From NCBI GenBank assembly GCA_911728455.2, contig OU452225.1, forward strand, positions 851,001 through 915,000: 64,000 nt of DNA, read 5' to 3'. Numbering within the stretch: position 1 is the stretch's first letter; each line of letters opens with the position of its first letter. This document shows, in pieces, positions 23,004 to 35,300 of this stretch. The notes under the pieces were generated by a model. It was not told the DNA's origin. It saw only the letters and a program-made list of their open reading frames with translations, and did not search any database. A program made the position numbers and the translations under genes. The stretch comes from Marthasterias glacialis (Eukaryota > Echinodermata > Asteroidea > Forcipulatida > Asteriidae).

Positions 23004-23546
23004 AAATAGTTGCAGTCGACACTAATACACTGGTTTAAAGAAAAACAAATTAGAAATTAATTGATTTAAAATTTGGACACAGCTTTTGAAATGTGGTAGA
23101 GCATCTATTTGACAGAAGAAACTATTAAGTATTTTTATACTATGTTCAACTGTAAAAAGATTGATTTTTTAATTGCGAAAAAAAGATACCTAAATTTTCA
23201 GTTGATTAATCATGGTAGAAATGTAAATACAAAATCAGTGTATTACAAAAAGAACACAGGTCATCAAAGAAAAATACGAGTATTATTTTTAATTAATAAT
23301 TATAAAGGCCTCAAAAAGTGTGATTTCTTTGTACAGTTTCTTTGAATTTGTAATGTGTATAAGTTAAAAAGTGTTTATGGATCTTTGAAAAATCCAGATA
23401 TAGTAATAAAAGAAAGGAATTGATATCACTGCTTGGTTATTGTCTCAGAAATTGTAAGTAGAGTGTTGTACCCTTTCATTAATTTTTTTTTTCAACTGAC
23501 AACGAACATTGTGTAATTGTTTTTTAAACAATGTAAACTGTAGCAA

Positions 23547-23860
23547 GTCATGGTCAACCGGTCTTGTGCACCGGACTCAAGTTCTGGTGGTCACCGGGGT
23601 GTTGGTTCGAATCCCGGTCATGACACTTGTATACAGTAATTGCTTCTCTTCACCCCAGGGGTATAAATAGGTACCTGCATGGGGGGAGGTTGGTATTGTT
23701 TGAAAAAGCTTTCGCAGCACCACTAGGCCTGTACACTCCCCAGGGAGCTGAGAAAGATACCGGCATGTTATTGGCTCAATGACCAGGGCACTAACGTAAA
23801 ACGCATTGATGCATTCTTGTAAATTGCGCTATATAAGAACTAATTATTATAAATTTATTA
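23547..23860 (+). mobile_element. SINE-1, tRNA-Leu(CAA)-like head, near full length
   Basis: The head pairs GTCATGG with TCATGAC as an acceptor stem, carries GGACTCAAGTTCTGG as an anticodon arm with CAA, and box B GGTTCGAATCCCGG. The body has AATTGCTTCTCTTCACCCC and the tail is GCGCTATATAAGAACTAATT plus ATT repeats. Two other copies are in the window. Confidence 0.8.
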
Positions 23861-23949
23861 TTCACTTCAACCTTGTATTCAAATAGAACAGTGTACCGGT
23901 AATTTTTGAAAAAGAAGATTTTTGACAGTAATATTTTGTAACAAATGTT

Positions 23950-24215
23950 AATTTTTGCATCGGGGATAAGGAATATTGTTTATTTTTGCCCATACACCGA
24001 TGTGTGTTAAGCACTGTGTACTCGGTGCTTTCACGAGTCCTGTGAAAAAATAAACAGAGGCATATTCCTCGGGTGGGATTCGAATCCACGACCCCTGCCA
24101 GTATAGCGCAGACATCTTACCAACTAGACTACAGAGATTGCCCGGCAGCTGGAGGCAGTTCGAATCCTATTAGCAGCGGGTACCACAACCATTATGATAG
24201 ATGTTAATTTTTGCA
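23950..24215 (-). mobile_element. SINE-2, minus orientation
   Basis: Read on minus it has box A-like TAGTCTAGTTGGTAAGATG, box B GGATTCGAATCCC or close, and ends near CATCGGGGATAAGGAATATT as read on plus. It shares CGGGTACCACAACCATTATG with other copies. Confidence 0.65.
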
Positions 24216-24379
24216 TCGGGGATAAAGAATATTATTTGTATTTTTTTTTTTATTTTGTTATACCCATACACAATGTTAAGCACTGTATATTGGTTGCAAG
24301 AGAATTGTTCCCATGCACTTAACTCTTTGTATCTTTCTTGATGTGTTTGACTCTATCAAGTCAATTGTCTCTAAAAACT

Positions 24380-24592
24380 GTCTCATTATGGCTTTTGGCT
24401 GCGAGGACGTTTGTTAAAATCAATAAACCACTTCAAATCAAATCAAATCAAATCAAACAAAAATTTCAACATGAGTCTTTAAGAATCACCAATACTTAAA
24501 GACTCGTTTTAAGATTTTGTTTGATTTGATTTGAATTGAAGTGGTTTATTGGTTTTAACAAATGTCCTCGCAGCCAAAAGCCATAATGAGAC
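24380..24592. mobile_element. Near-perfect hairpin of about 210 bp with (AAATC)n inside the arms
   Basis: Left GTCTCATTATGGCTTTTGGC is mirrored by GCCAAAAGCCATAATGAGAC at the right, and the pairing continues for about 100 bp per arm through CAATAAACCACTTC and the ATCAA repeats. The loop is only a few bases around AATACTTAAAG. Confidence 0.85.
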
Positions 24593-25697
24593 GTGTTTTA
24601 TAACACTATTAAGCACAGAAATTTGGTAAGCACAGAAAATTATTGCTTCTGCAGAAATAGGTTACTCTAAACTCACCCTGAAAGTATAGCAACAAACTAA
24701 AAGACCACTATGTACACAAATTCAATTTATATTTTACTGCAAACAACATCGTGACATACATAATTAAAGCACTTTTTCAAAAATAAGACTACAGAATCAA
24801 AAACAAAAACAAACTAAAAATCCATTTTCAAAATTAAAAGTGTAATAAATAGATGCTTTTTATAAAATTGCAACGGTGGGAAAAGTCACTTAACTTCTTC
24901 AAAGTTTCTTTCAGAACCTTAGGCTGGTCCCTGAGAACTATACAATACTTAGATTTTCACCCCGTCTCTTGCACTAACTTTGTTTTTTTGGATGGATAAG
25001 ATTTCTTCAAATGACCAGGGTTTTTCTGTCAAGTGCTGCATAAGAATGCTTGCATAAAAGCAAAAATGACAACTTTTTGCTCACAAATGAGTTATTTCAA
25101 CATGTTTGTGAATCTAGACTCCAAAGCTAGATACAAATTTTTGCACTTTACTTTAAAAGCAACACAAACCCATTTGGCCCTTTATATAAAAAAATCAAAC
25201 CATTAGAATCTGGCCTTCGATTAATGCATTGACAAATACATGTACACACTGAGACTGCACATGCAGTCTGGATTGGTTTTGTTAATTTGGTCACCGATAT
25301 TACAACATGAATTACTGGAGAAGAGAAATCTGTATCAAACATACATCTGGACCAAAACGCTTTGCCCAGTCCCTCTGAGCCAGTCGATGTTGTGCCTTCT
25401 ATCGGCGACTAATATGAAAACTAGCGTCGCCAATCAAGACTAAGACTTGCCCAGAAGTCAAACAAAAGTCTGACATCAGCAAATATAAATAAGCCAGCTG
25501 CCATTTGGATTGTTGTGCATGCCTACTGTGTGGTGGACACACTACTGTGTGGTGGACACACTACTATGACACTATTAGGTTTGGGTAAATTTGTCTGCTG
25601 ACACCCAAACCAAACAGTGTACTCCTACAGTCCTATAGTGTCTGCCATACCTCAAAAAGGCTAATGGGCTGAGACACATGTGCCTATTCCAAAGCCC

Positions 25698-26032
25698 TTT
25701 TTTCACAAAGCTGCTTCTGTTAAGCATGAAAATTAGCCAAGTGCCAAACATTTGTGCTTACCTGAAATAGGTTACCAGCCAAAATACCATGTCAAATGTA
25801 CAATTTGTGACTGGTTTCCTGTTAACGTTTGCTGAGCAGAAATGTTCTGCTTGCTCCAGCAGAAAATACTGCTTAACAATTTTCTGCTGAGTAAAAATGA
25901 GCAGGATACCAGTCACAGATGGTACATGTGACATGGTATTTTGGCTGGTACCTTTGTTCTAGTAAGCATAAATTGTTGTGCTGAGCTACTTCTTCTGCAT
26001 AAAGCAGCTATATGAAATTGGTTCCCAGTCAG
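25698..26032. mobile_element. Two F2 elements, head to head
   Basis: 25,698-25,850 is in reverse orientation (AGGTTACCAGCCAAAATACC). 25,862-26,032 is forward (GAGCAGGATACCAGTCACAG, TATATGAAATTGGTTCCC). Together they form a larger palindrome. Confidence 0.65.
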
Positions 26033-26074
26033 CGTCTGGCTGGGCAGTTTCCTATGGCGAGCCAGGTTTGGTTT

Positions 26075-26275
26075 GGCCCATTGACCCTTTTCCTGACGCG
26101 CAGCGAACTTACACACACCTACTGTGTCCACCATTTTGGGAGTCAAAATAAACGCAAAGGAAAAACTCCCAAAATGGCAGAAATGGTCGACGCCACTGAT
26201 CAGTATAACAGAGATCAGTGGTCGACGCACATTTTGCAGATGTTCGTTCCGCGTCAGGCAAGTGGTCAATGGGTC
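26075..26275. mobile_element. Foldback element, family F1
   Basis: The ends CCATTGACCCTTTTCCTGAC and GTCAGGCAAGTGGTCAATGG are inverted. The inner arms are CCATTTTGGGAGTCAAAATA and ACTCCCAAAATGGCAGAAAT, with a small GTCGACGCCACTGATCAGT hairpin. Confidence 0.7.
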
Positions 26276-26356
26276 TCCTTAATAGCAAGATGCAAAAGAA
26301 GTCATGGTTTGGTCATGCAGTTGCTACTATTGGAAGCCTTGATTCAAATTAATAAA

Positions 26357-26505
26357 CAGGCATGCAACTGCAGTCTGTAAAACCAAAAGAGAAGGAAAAG
26401 TGCCAGGCATAGGAAGACTTTGTACTGGTTTTTTTTTTTGGTATTTTAAATCTGGTGAGACACCCAAAATGGGTAAATCAGCTGAAAAGTTGCATGCCTG
26501 AATAA
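26357..26505. mobile_element. Family F16 element with inverted ends
   Basis: AGGCATGCAACTGCAG and GAAAAGTTGCATGCCTGAA form its two ends. The interior contains AGTGCCAGGCATAGGAAGAC. Confidence 0.6.
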
Positions 26506-28451
26506 GCTGTTAAGAAGGAAATCCTGGCAGCTGGGGTTACAAAAATAATGTTTGCAATTAAACAGACTTGATGCATTAAATAGTTTTAGATGCATTAATT
26601 GTAGAATAAACTACAAACAACTGGGCGAGTCATGCACATATTCTAACACTTGGACCCGCAAAGGAGGGGGGGGGGGGCGTACCCGTGCAAGCCTTGGAAG
26701 ATCGGAAATAGCTTGGCTGGAAATTGGCCTAAAAAGCATTCAACGGGTGGTCCGTCTTTGTATGCGCCGCCGACAGGGCAATGGTTGATAAACACAAAAT
26801 CATTTCACCCATTACCATTCGAACGTTATCAGTTCTTTGAAGATAAATGTATGAAAAACCTTAAACCACTTTCACCCAAATCCTGTATATTGTTGCATTT
26901 TTTTTATTTTTTTATTTTTTTTTGGGGGGGGGGTCAAAAAATGGGAGGGATATTTGATATGCTATCCCCCCCACTCTAAAAAGTGGGGGGAGGACATGTC
27001 CCCCCCCCCATCCCCACCAATCGATGCCCTTGTGGACACGCTAGCTAAAAAGTGTGATTCAATTTCACAAAATAGGCGAAGGACTTGCATAGAATATTAT
27101 TAACAATGCATAGAATATAAAAACTACAAATAAAAAGGTACAAAATACTGTTAACCTTTACATTGAGTTCTCACTTGTGATGCCGAAAAAGAGGCTAAAC
27201 TCATAGACCCCCTCCCCAAACATCTTTGAATCTCGAAAAATAGATATTCATTTATAAACATTCTACTCAAGGTGATCTATCTCTCTAAACCACTGTTTAC
27301 CTTTTGGCGAGGGTTTCTTTTTTGACCTAATCAAACCATAAAAATGCACATTTAAATTACATACACGTACACAATTCCAGGGGTTATGATTGAGCAAGAG
27401 ATGGGTACTTCCCCTGGGAACGAGGCTGCTTTTCAGAACAACCAAACGGAGGGTGGAATAGGGTAAATAGTCTGGCCCCTTTGCTTGTTTAAAAAGAAGC
27501 ATAAATGATTACCAATGCACACAGGAAACACAACAACCAGAACAGAAGCATGTTAAAACCTCTGCTCCAGCAGGAAGGTGTTCCAACTTGAGCAGAAAAA
27601 AGCAGTTAATTTGTCAACTGTAGCATTCAACTCCCTGGTTTGAATATCCCAGAAGTAAATGATCAAAAACTTCTTTCTCTTTGCCTCCATTTTTCCCCAC
27701 TGATGTCCCCCATACAATGTTTTCTTATTCACTAACTACATTTTCTTCTTTTCTTGCCATTGATTTTGTCCTCTGTCCACTCCCTTCTACCTAGCCCCAA
27801 TGTCTCCCTCCTGATTATTTTATTTGTTTATCTCTAGCTTCTTCTGACTGCATTCTGCTCTTTTTGTTTCAGTCCTTTTCCACTTGACTGCTTCTGTTAC
27901 TCCATTTTTCTTGTACGTGTGTGTTGTGTTGTAATGTAGCCTTTGAGAAAGACTCTGCTAGGGTCGAAATGTGAGGCCATTAACAATTTACACCTCAGGT
28001 TCTTTGGGTTGCTAAGCAGTTTCCAATAGCTAATTGTCATTTTTCTGTAGTGTAACTCCCTTCCATTCAAGTAACTTTCATTTCTTTCATACAAAGTTAA
28101 AATAATTTTAATAGCATAAATTAAAAACTTAATTGCATGAAAATGTGTAACCTGCTCTTACATGCAAACATTCACTTAACCTTTTGATAAGTTGTCCAAA
28201 CCAAAGTACAACTTCCCAAACAATTGCCACCTTTGTTAGAAATTGTACAGCCACTGAAACAAAATTGTTAATTTGCAGTACAAGAAAACAAGTGAAGTGA
28301 GTTTTACAGTACCGTGCAGTATTCCAGTTTAGTTAGAGCATTAATGCTTGATTAAACCATTCATTCCAACCTTCAATATTTCAAGGAATATCGTGAATTT
28401 CTTCGAAACAAACAAAGAAAGCCATTTTTGTTGAGTGACACAATTCACCTG

Positions 28452-28645
28452 GGACTAATTTAATAAAGTTGGTAAGTAGAAAAAAAACTGCTTACCAAAT
28501 TTCCCTGCTAAGCAAAAAAAGTGAGTGGGGTACCAGTCGCAAAAATGTAAACTTTATGGAATTGTGACTGGTAACCTTGTTCTGGTAAGCAAGATTAGTT
28601 TTCTGTGCTAAGCAAGCTGATGTGCTCACAAGCTTTGTGACAATA
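28452..28645 (+). mobile_element. Foldback element, family F2
   Basis: CTGCTAAGCAAAAAAAGTGA, GGGTACCAGTCGCAAAAATG and TGGTAACCTTGTTCTGGTAA occur in F2 order. Confidence 0.65.
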
Positions 28646-28850
28646 GGCCCCGACGTCGTCACCCTATAGATCTTAGTGGCACTATTTTGGGAGTCAGAAT
28701 CCACAGTTGTTACTGTGCAGGGCGCATTTTAGGCAACTTGTGTGTGAATAGATGAGCATCATGTTTTTACATGCAAATTGACTCCCAAAATGACAGACTA
28801 TAAGCGGACAGTAGCCCCGTATGACCAGGTGACGTCAGTGCAAAGGGTCT
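28646..28850. mobile_element. Foldback element, family F1
   Basis: It abuts the F2 copy. CCCCGACGTCGTCACCCTAT and GTGACGTCAGTGCAAAGGGT are the ends. TTTTGGGAGTCAGAATCC and TTGACTCCCAAAATGACAGA are the inner arms. Confidence 0.7.
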
Positions 28851-28879
28851 TATAAAAAAGAAGCAATATATGACAATTT

Positions 28880-29137
28880 AATAGGCCAAATTTTTGACAG
28901 CAAGAGGGCGCAATACTAATTCCATTTTGAAATGACAAAAATATTTCACATCTTTAAAAATAAAACTTTTCCAAGCAAATTTCTTACACTAATTACATTT
29001 GTAAAACTGTCAACAAATAACCCTTAAAAGTTGTACATTAGAAGTCTAAATGCATCTGGCTTACCACACTATTTCTATGGTTTGACCCTCAATCTACCCC
29101 AAAGGGCGCCCTCTTGCAGTCATAAATAAGGCCTATT
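28880..29137. mobile_element. Foldback element, family F4 (copy 1), next to the SLC35D1 stop
   Basis: AATAGGCCAAATTTTTGACA with AGAGGGCGC at the left is mirrored by GGCGCCCTCTTGCAGTCATA and AAGGCCTATT at the right. It ends 82 bp from the stop codon and so probably lies in the 3' UTR. Confidence 0.75.
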
Positions 29138-29218
29138 GTCAAGCTTCTCCAAGGATGCGTTTTGAATCTCCGAGGATTGGAATGAACGTCAAATCAAAAC
29201 AAAGTGTTATTTCTTCCC

Positions 29219-29331
29219 TTACACAGCACCTTCCTCTTCAATCTTTGCATTGTTAGTCAGTAACAGGGTATTGGCAGTGAGTGCAGAGTCTTCCGTTGGA
29301 ACCACAGTGTCGACTTTGACAAGCTGAACAT
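29219..29331 (-). CDS. SLC35D1: SLC35D1 exon 12 (terminal)
   Basis: Acceptor TGTTTTCAG; 36 codons plus TAA, joined in phase 1 to exon 11. It is an acidic, Leu/Thr-rich cytosolic tail ending KIEEEGAV, similar in kind to the -GKGAV end of human SLC35D1. Confidence 0.85.
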
Positions 29332-32300
29332 CTGAAAACATGGCCACCCAGCATTTAACGATCAATGGCGTTCAGGAAAATAAACATCTTGCTTGGTGTG
29401 AGAGGTTAGTGCCACTAGCTACCGGGAGTTTGCTGGGTTAGTCTGCTGCCATGTTAGATACCTACAGAACCAAGCAAAGAGCTATTGCTAGAAGGTACTA
29501 TACTACCAGATAGTAGGGTTAGGCAGGTATGCAAAAGATGTCTAAATGATATGCAAATGAGATGCAAATGAAGTAAAGCTTTTGTTAGTATTAGGATTAT
29601 TTGCATGAAATATGAATGTACATATAAAACCTGTCTTTTACTAATATGAAATTTAATATCATTTATCTTCTCGATAGACTGAAAATTTATCATTTTTAAA
29701 TCAAAGATGATACCTTGCCATGCTTTCCTGGCTTGCAGCAAAACAAGCTGAAGTGGCTTGCAGTAAGACCAGCTGAAGTGGCTTGCAGTAAGACAGCCTG
29801 AAGTGGTTTGCATTAAGACATGATGGAGTGCTTGCAGCAAGACAAGCTGAAGTGGCTTGCAGTAAGACCAGCTGAAGTGGCTTGCAGTAAGACAGCCTGA
29901 AGTGGTTTGCATTAAGACATGATAAAGTGCTTGCAGCAAAACAAGCTGAAGTGGCTTGCAGTAAGACCAGCTGAAGTGGCTTGCAGTAAGACAGCCTGAA
30001 GTGGTTTGCATTAAGACATGATGGAGTGCTTGCAGCAAAACAAGCTGAAGTGGCTTGCAGTAAGACCAGCTGAAGCGGCTTGCAGTAAGACAGCCTGAAG
30101 TGGTTTGCATTAAGACATGATGGAGTGCTTGCAGCAAGACAAGCTGAAGTGGCTTGCAGTAAGAAAGGCAAAGTGACTTGCAGTAAGACACGCTGAAGTG
30201 GTTTGCAGAACGGTACGCTGAAGTAGCTAGCAGTAAGACGAGATAAAGTAGCTTGCACCAAGCTGAAGTGGCTTGCAGTAAGACAAGTTGAAGTGGCTTG
30301 CAGTTAAAGACAAGTTGAAGTGGCTTGCAGTTAAAGACAAGCTGAAGTGGCTTGCAGTAAGACAAGCTGAAGTGACTTGCAGTAAGACAAACAGAAGCGG
30401 TTTGCAGTAAGATATGCTGAAGTAGCTAGCAGTAAGAGGAGATAAAGTAGCTTGCACCGAGCTGAAGTGGCTTGCAGTAAGACAAGCTGAAGGGGCTTGC
30501 AGTAAGACAAGCTGAAGTGGCTTGCAGTAAGACAAGCTGAAGTGACTTGCAGTAAGACACACTGAAGCGGTTTGCAGTAAGATACGCTGAAGTAGCTAGC
30601 AGTAAGACAAGCTGAAGTGGCTTGCAGCGAGACAAGATGAAGTGGCTTGCATTAAGACAAGCTGAAGTGGCTTACAGCGAGACAAGCTGAAGTGGCTTGC
30701 ATTAAGACAAGCTGAAGTGGCTTGCAGTAAGACAAGCTGAAGTGGCTTGCAGTAAGACAAGCTGAAGTGGCTTGCAGTAAGACAAGCTGAAGTGGCTTGC
30801 AGTAAGACAGAAAAAATTAACTTGCACCAAGCAGAATTGGCTTGCAGTGAGGCAAGCTAAAGTGGCTGGCATTAAGACTAGTAGCTTGCACTTAAAGAGA
30901 AAAATATTTCAAAACTTGCAGAAAAAGCAAAAGCTCTGTTTATTGGAGTCACAGTTATTAGGTCATATGGATAATGGGAATGACATGTGATGTGGACTGA
31001 TCAAAATGGGTGTTAAAAATAACGGGCATTGCGCATTCACTTTAAGAAAAATATACCTTCTTCTGAAACAAGTTTCAAGGAGAAGTGTTTTAAAACTATT
31101 AAATAATACAGAAATAAATTACTTTATCAAAAACAATAGTACACATTAATTTAGATTAATAAAAAAGTAGTGTTTACCGCAGGGGTTTCTTGGTATCTTT
31201 TTACACACCCTAGTTTATCCATTATTTACTTTTGGACACCCTAGTTTATCCATTATTTACTTTTGTACACCCTAGTTTATCCATTATTTACTTTTGTACA
31301 CCCTAGAGTGTTATAGCTAAATGGTCTAGCACATCAGACTCAAGTTCTAATGACCGAGTTTTCGGAGTGTGGGTTCGAATCCCGGTCGTGACAGTTTTAT
31401 CCTTGGGCAAGACATTTTACTATAATTGCTTCTCATCCCCCAGCAGTAACTGGGTACATATAAGGGTAGACTTTGTTGATGTAAATTCTTGGCACCCATT
31501 GGCTGCCGGTGCTGCATACTCCCAAGGAGAAGACAATGCTTTAGGAATGCTTAAATGTCCAAATGAACAGGGCTAGTACTAGTTTAAGGTGCTTCGATAC
31601 AATGGGTTTATAAGCGCCTAATAAATGCCTATTATTATTATTATTGAATGGTATGAAAAAGGGATAGAAAGTAAATGATGAGAAGTTTTCTTGTGAAGCC
31701 CATTACAATAGACCCTTATTTTGCAATTTTTGTAGTAATTCCAGGTTATGTATAATTCAAAACCAGACTGGTAGGGCAAATAGTCTGGCCACTTCTTGAA
31801 ATAATGGCAATCAGTTTTCATAATTGCTACTGTATACAGGGAACAAAGCATGGTAAAGGTCTATTACAAAGGTAAGGGGCTTTCATAGGTACCACACAGC
31901 TTTGCCAAGGAGCCAGTGCTTTAAGCCCAGTTTGAACCCAATTTGAACCCATTTTTCACCCACTAGCACCTTACTGAAGTCAGTAGCTTTCGGAGTTCTA
32001 AACCCAATTTGAACCCATTTTTAACCCACTAGCACCTAACTGAAGTTAGTGGCTTTCAGTGCTTTAAACCCAGATTGAGCCCATTAGCACCTTACTCAAA
32101 TTAGTAGCTTTCGGTGCTTTAAACCCAGTTTGAACCCATTTTGAGCCCATTGGCACCTTACTGAAGTTAGTTGCCAAACCAATCAAAACTATGAAGCATC
32201 TGCCTGATGTTGAGTGCTTGGGCAACTATGAACAAAAGTAAATGTGTCATGTGACTTTCCCATCCCAACTTGAGAAACATCCCAACTATAGTTGGGATGA

Positions 32301-35300
32301 TTCTTAAGTTGGGACAGAACACAACCTTGAGGTATACTAAATATTCAACTACTGTTTCATGAGTGAATCATTGATATTCAACTACTATTTTATGGGTTGA
32401 TATCTAATGGCCCCTGACGTGTGGGTATGGCAGAAGACGTAAGCTTCTATCACTATCACTTTCAGGGATCCAAGCTATAGTTGGGCCGTCCCAACTGTTA
32501 ATACTCAAGTTGGACCTGGACCCAACCATAGTCAGGACGATACTTAAGTTTGGAAGGAACACGATCATGAAGTATACTAAAGATTCAACTACTGTTTCAT
32601 GAGTGAGTACTTGATATCCAACTACTATTTTATGGTCTGAAATCTATAAATGGCCCCTGAAGAAAGTGGTTAGGACAGTCGAGGTGTGATTACATGGAAA
32701 TGTAAATACCCTTTTTGCAAGTGTTGTTGTCAGCTGGTGTTTCTTGTCTTGCGGTCGTCGTAGGTTGTTTTTCAACAAATGTATAATAAGCATACACTAA
32801 GCTACCAGCAATACTGTAAAAAAAATATATATATTTATATATAAAAAATCGTTAAACTGGGCCCAATTTCATAGAGCTGCTTAAGCAGAAAATAGTGCTC
32901 AAAAGTTTACTGCTAAGCAAAAATAAGCAGGATACCAGTCACAGATTGTACATGTGACATGCTATTTTGGCTGGTGACCTTATTCTGGTAAGCATAATTT
33001 TGTTTGTGCTTAGCTACTTTTTGTGCTTAAGCAGTTCTATGAAATTGGACCCTGTTTGGTACATTGTTTTAAATATAGGTTTTCCCGGCAAACTTCAGTA
33101 TAAATTAATTCTATTTCATTAACACCCATTTAAACTCCCACGTTTCCCAAACTCATTCAAACTAGGGTTTCTTTAAAGCTAGTACTGCGTTCAATTTCGT
33201 TTTCGTGCAGACATAATTTCGTTCTTCTCATTCAGGTTCATTTACAGGCAATCAAGTCTGTTTACCTATTTACAATTGATAAAGCTGAATGGTTGACCAG
33301 CCTCTTGATGTTGGATTTTACCAAACTGAATGATCTTTGCGACCTAATGAATTTGAATGATCTTATTTGACTGTTTGAATTTATCTACTCCTTTGACTAA
33401 TGATTGCTGATGCAACGGAGAATTCATTTTCAAACAAAATTGAATGAACCGGGTGTTAAGCTGAATGAGTTTTGTTGAAACTGACCGGGAAAACCTATAA
33501 ATAAATATATAAACACAATTCAGTGTTTGGACATCTCAAAAATAAGGTGTTCATGATTCTGATTTTCTGATTAATGAAATAGGTGTTATTCTTCAAGTTT
33601 CATAACTCATCACTCAAGATTCAAAATTCATCATCAATATCTGATGTCATCAGTTGCTTGTTTAAATATTATTCAAAACCTTTCCTAAACAGGCTAAACA
33701 GAATTACATGCAGGTATGTACTCCTTGGACCCCCCCCCCTCCCCGATCTGTACCCGCCCCCCCCCTCCCCGGTCTGCACCCCCCCCCCCCTCCTTGTAAG
33801 TACTTCCCAGATACACATACCTGATGTTCAGCCCTAAGAAGTTCACCAGACTGAAGATGTAGTCCCCTCCAAAGTACATCCCGACATAGGTAATAATCAT
33901 ATTCTGCCATTTAAGAGATAACACGTCAACTTAATAATCAATACAAAAAAAGTTTATATCAATCTATTTGCTGATGTACTGGCAATATTTTGGGTAGGTT
34001 ATTGATTCCTCATGATTTAGATACATGCATTATGCCGAAAAATGTAATTAACATTCGAACTTTGACCTTCTATTGTTATAATTACCTTTATACAGCCAAC
34101 TATTGTAGTTGTGAGTGCCGAATTGTAGGCTGTGCAAAGCACTATTGAATAAATTAATATAAACCTGGAAAAAAATGGTAGGAAAGAGAACAATCATCGG
34201 GGGACATTCTACCGTCACCTTAGGCAGGGCTCCAACTCAACAACTCTATGCAATAATAGGACTGATTTAAGAGGCTCCACCCCTTTATAATGTCACATGA
34301 CCAATGATGACCAATGACAACCTTGCATAAGCGCCAAAAGGATTGTCAAGTCCTGTACTTAAAAAAAACATGGTACAGTTTGTTTAAAAAAAAAAAAGGG
34401 AAAGTGCCAGGCACAGCGAGACTTTATACTGTGGTTTTTCAACTTTCAAAGGCAAAGAAACAAAAATATGAGGAATTTAGCCAACCAGCTGCAAAGCTGC
34501 ATGCCTGATACCAGCTGTTTACATTTACATTGCAGCAATGTTCAATTTTGTGTGCAATGCTCCACAGAATGTCTACCATGCCTGACATGTGGCAGAGAGA
34601 GTGCCCCCCCCCCACAATTGTTCCGATACTCTAACACACTCTTCCTCTCTTGTACAGAAGAACCCCCCTCCCCACAAAAACCTCTGAAGATTCCTGAAAT
34701 TCCAAGAACACAATGTAGACTCAAGGAAAAAATCGGTTTGTTTTACTTGTTTTACATCACGTAAATTTGGTTTACCCATGCCCTCACATGGTCAAATATA
34801 TAATATATATTATATGGAAGATTACAGTACAAAATTAGGGCAAATGAAGAACAACTTCCGTTAAAAGCCCACCAGAAAACCAAAAACAAGCTGCCTTCGC
34901 AACAACCAAGCAAGCCCAGAAACACTTACCCAAAGATTGAAGACAATAAGAATTGGAAAATAAAGGAAGGGTCAGTCAAGTGTGGAAAATCTTGAACTCT
35001 CTGTACATCACCAGAGTAATAACACATTAGACTAGCTGGGATGATCATGAAGGCAGCATTGTAATAGAGAAGACCATACTTCCCTAAATCCTAACAAAGA
35101 CAGCAAATAGAATAAACAATGGCATAAGAATCGAAGAGAACTGCATGGAACTATTAATACTCTCGCTACCAAATTGTTTTGGCATAAACAACCCCTGGTG
35201 ACTGAATTCTTTGACCATCCAAGCAAGAAGCACATTTTCTTTCACAACAGCATGCATATGAGAGGCCAAGTTTACAAACTCTAATATCACCCTCTAGATT

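Larger units (their letters stand above)
18013..29218. other. Intergenic region between HOOK and SLC35D1
   Basis: The two genes converge here. I see no exons with coherent splice sites or family signatures. Most of it is assignable to dispersed repeats: F2 copies (18.5, 22.3, 25.7, 25.9, 28.5 kb), F1 copies (22.8, 26.1, 28.7 kb), F3 (21.6 kb), two SINEs (23.5 and 24.0 kb) and a hairpin at 24.4-24.6 kb. The SLC35D1 3' UTR must occupy its right end. Confidence 0.6.

Noticed and set aside
29454..30635. Leu/Gln/Cys-rich minus-strand frames up to 303 residues
   Set aside because: They follow the 25-bp and 99-bp repeat period, several overlapping frames are open together, and they sit in SLC35D1 intron 11.
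33583..33837. Pro-rich C-terminus of a small protein
   Set aside because: It is translation of the C-run array in a SLC35D1 intron.
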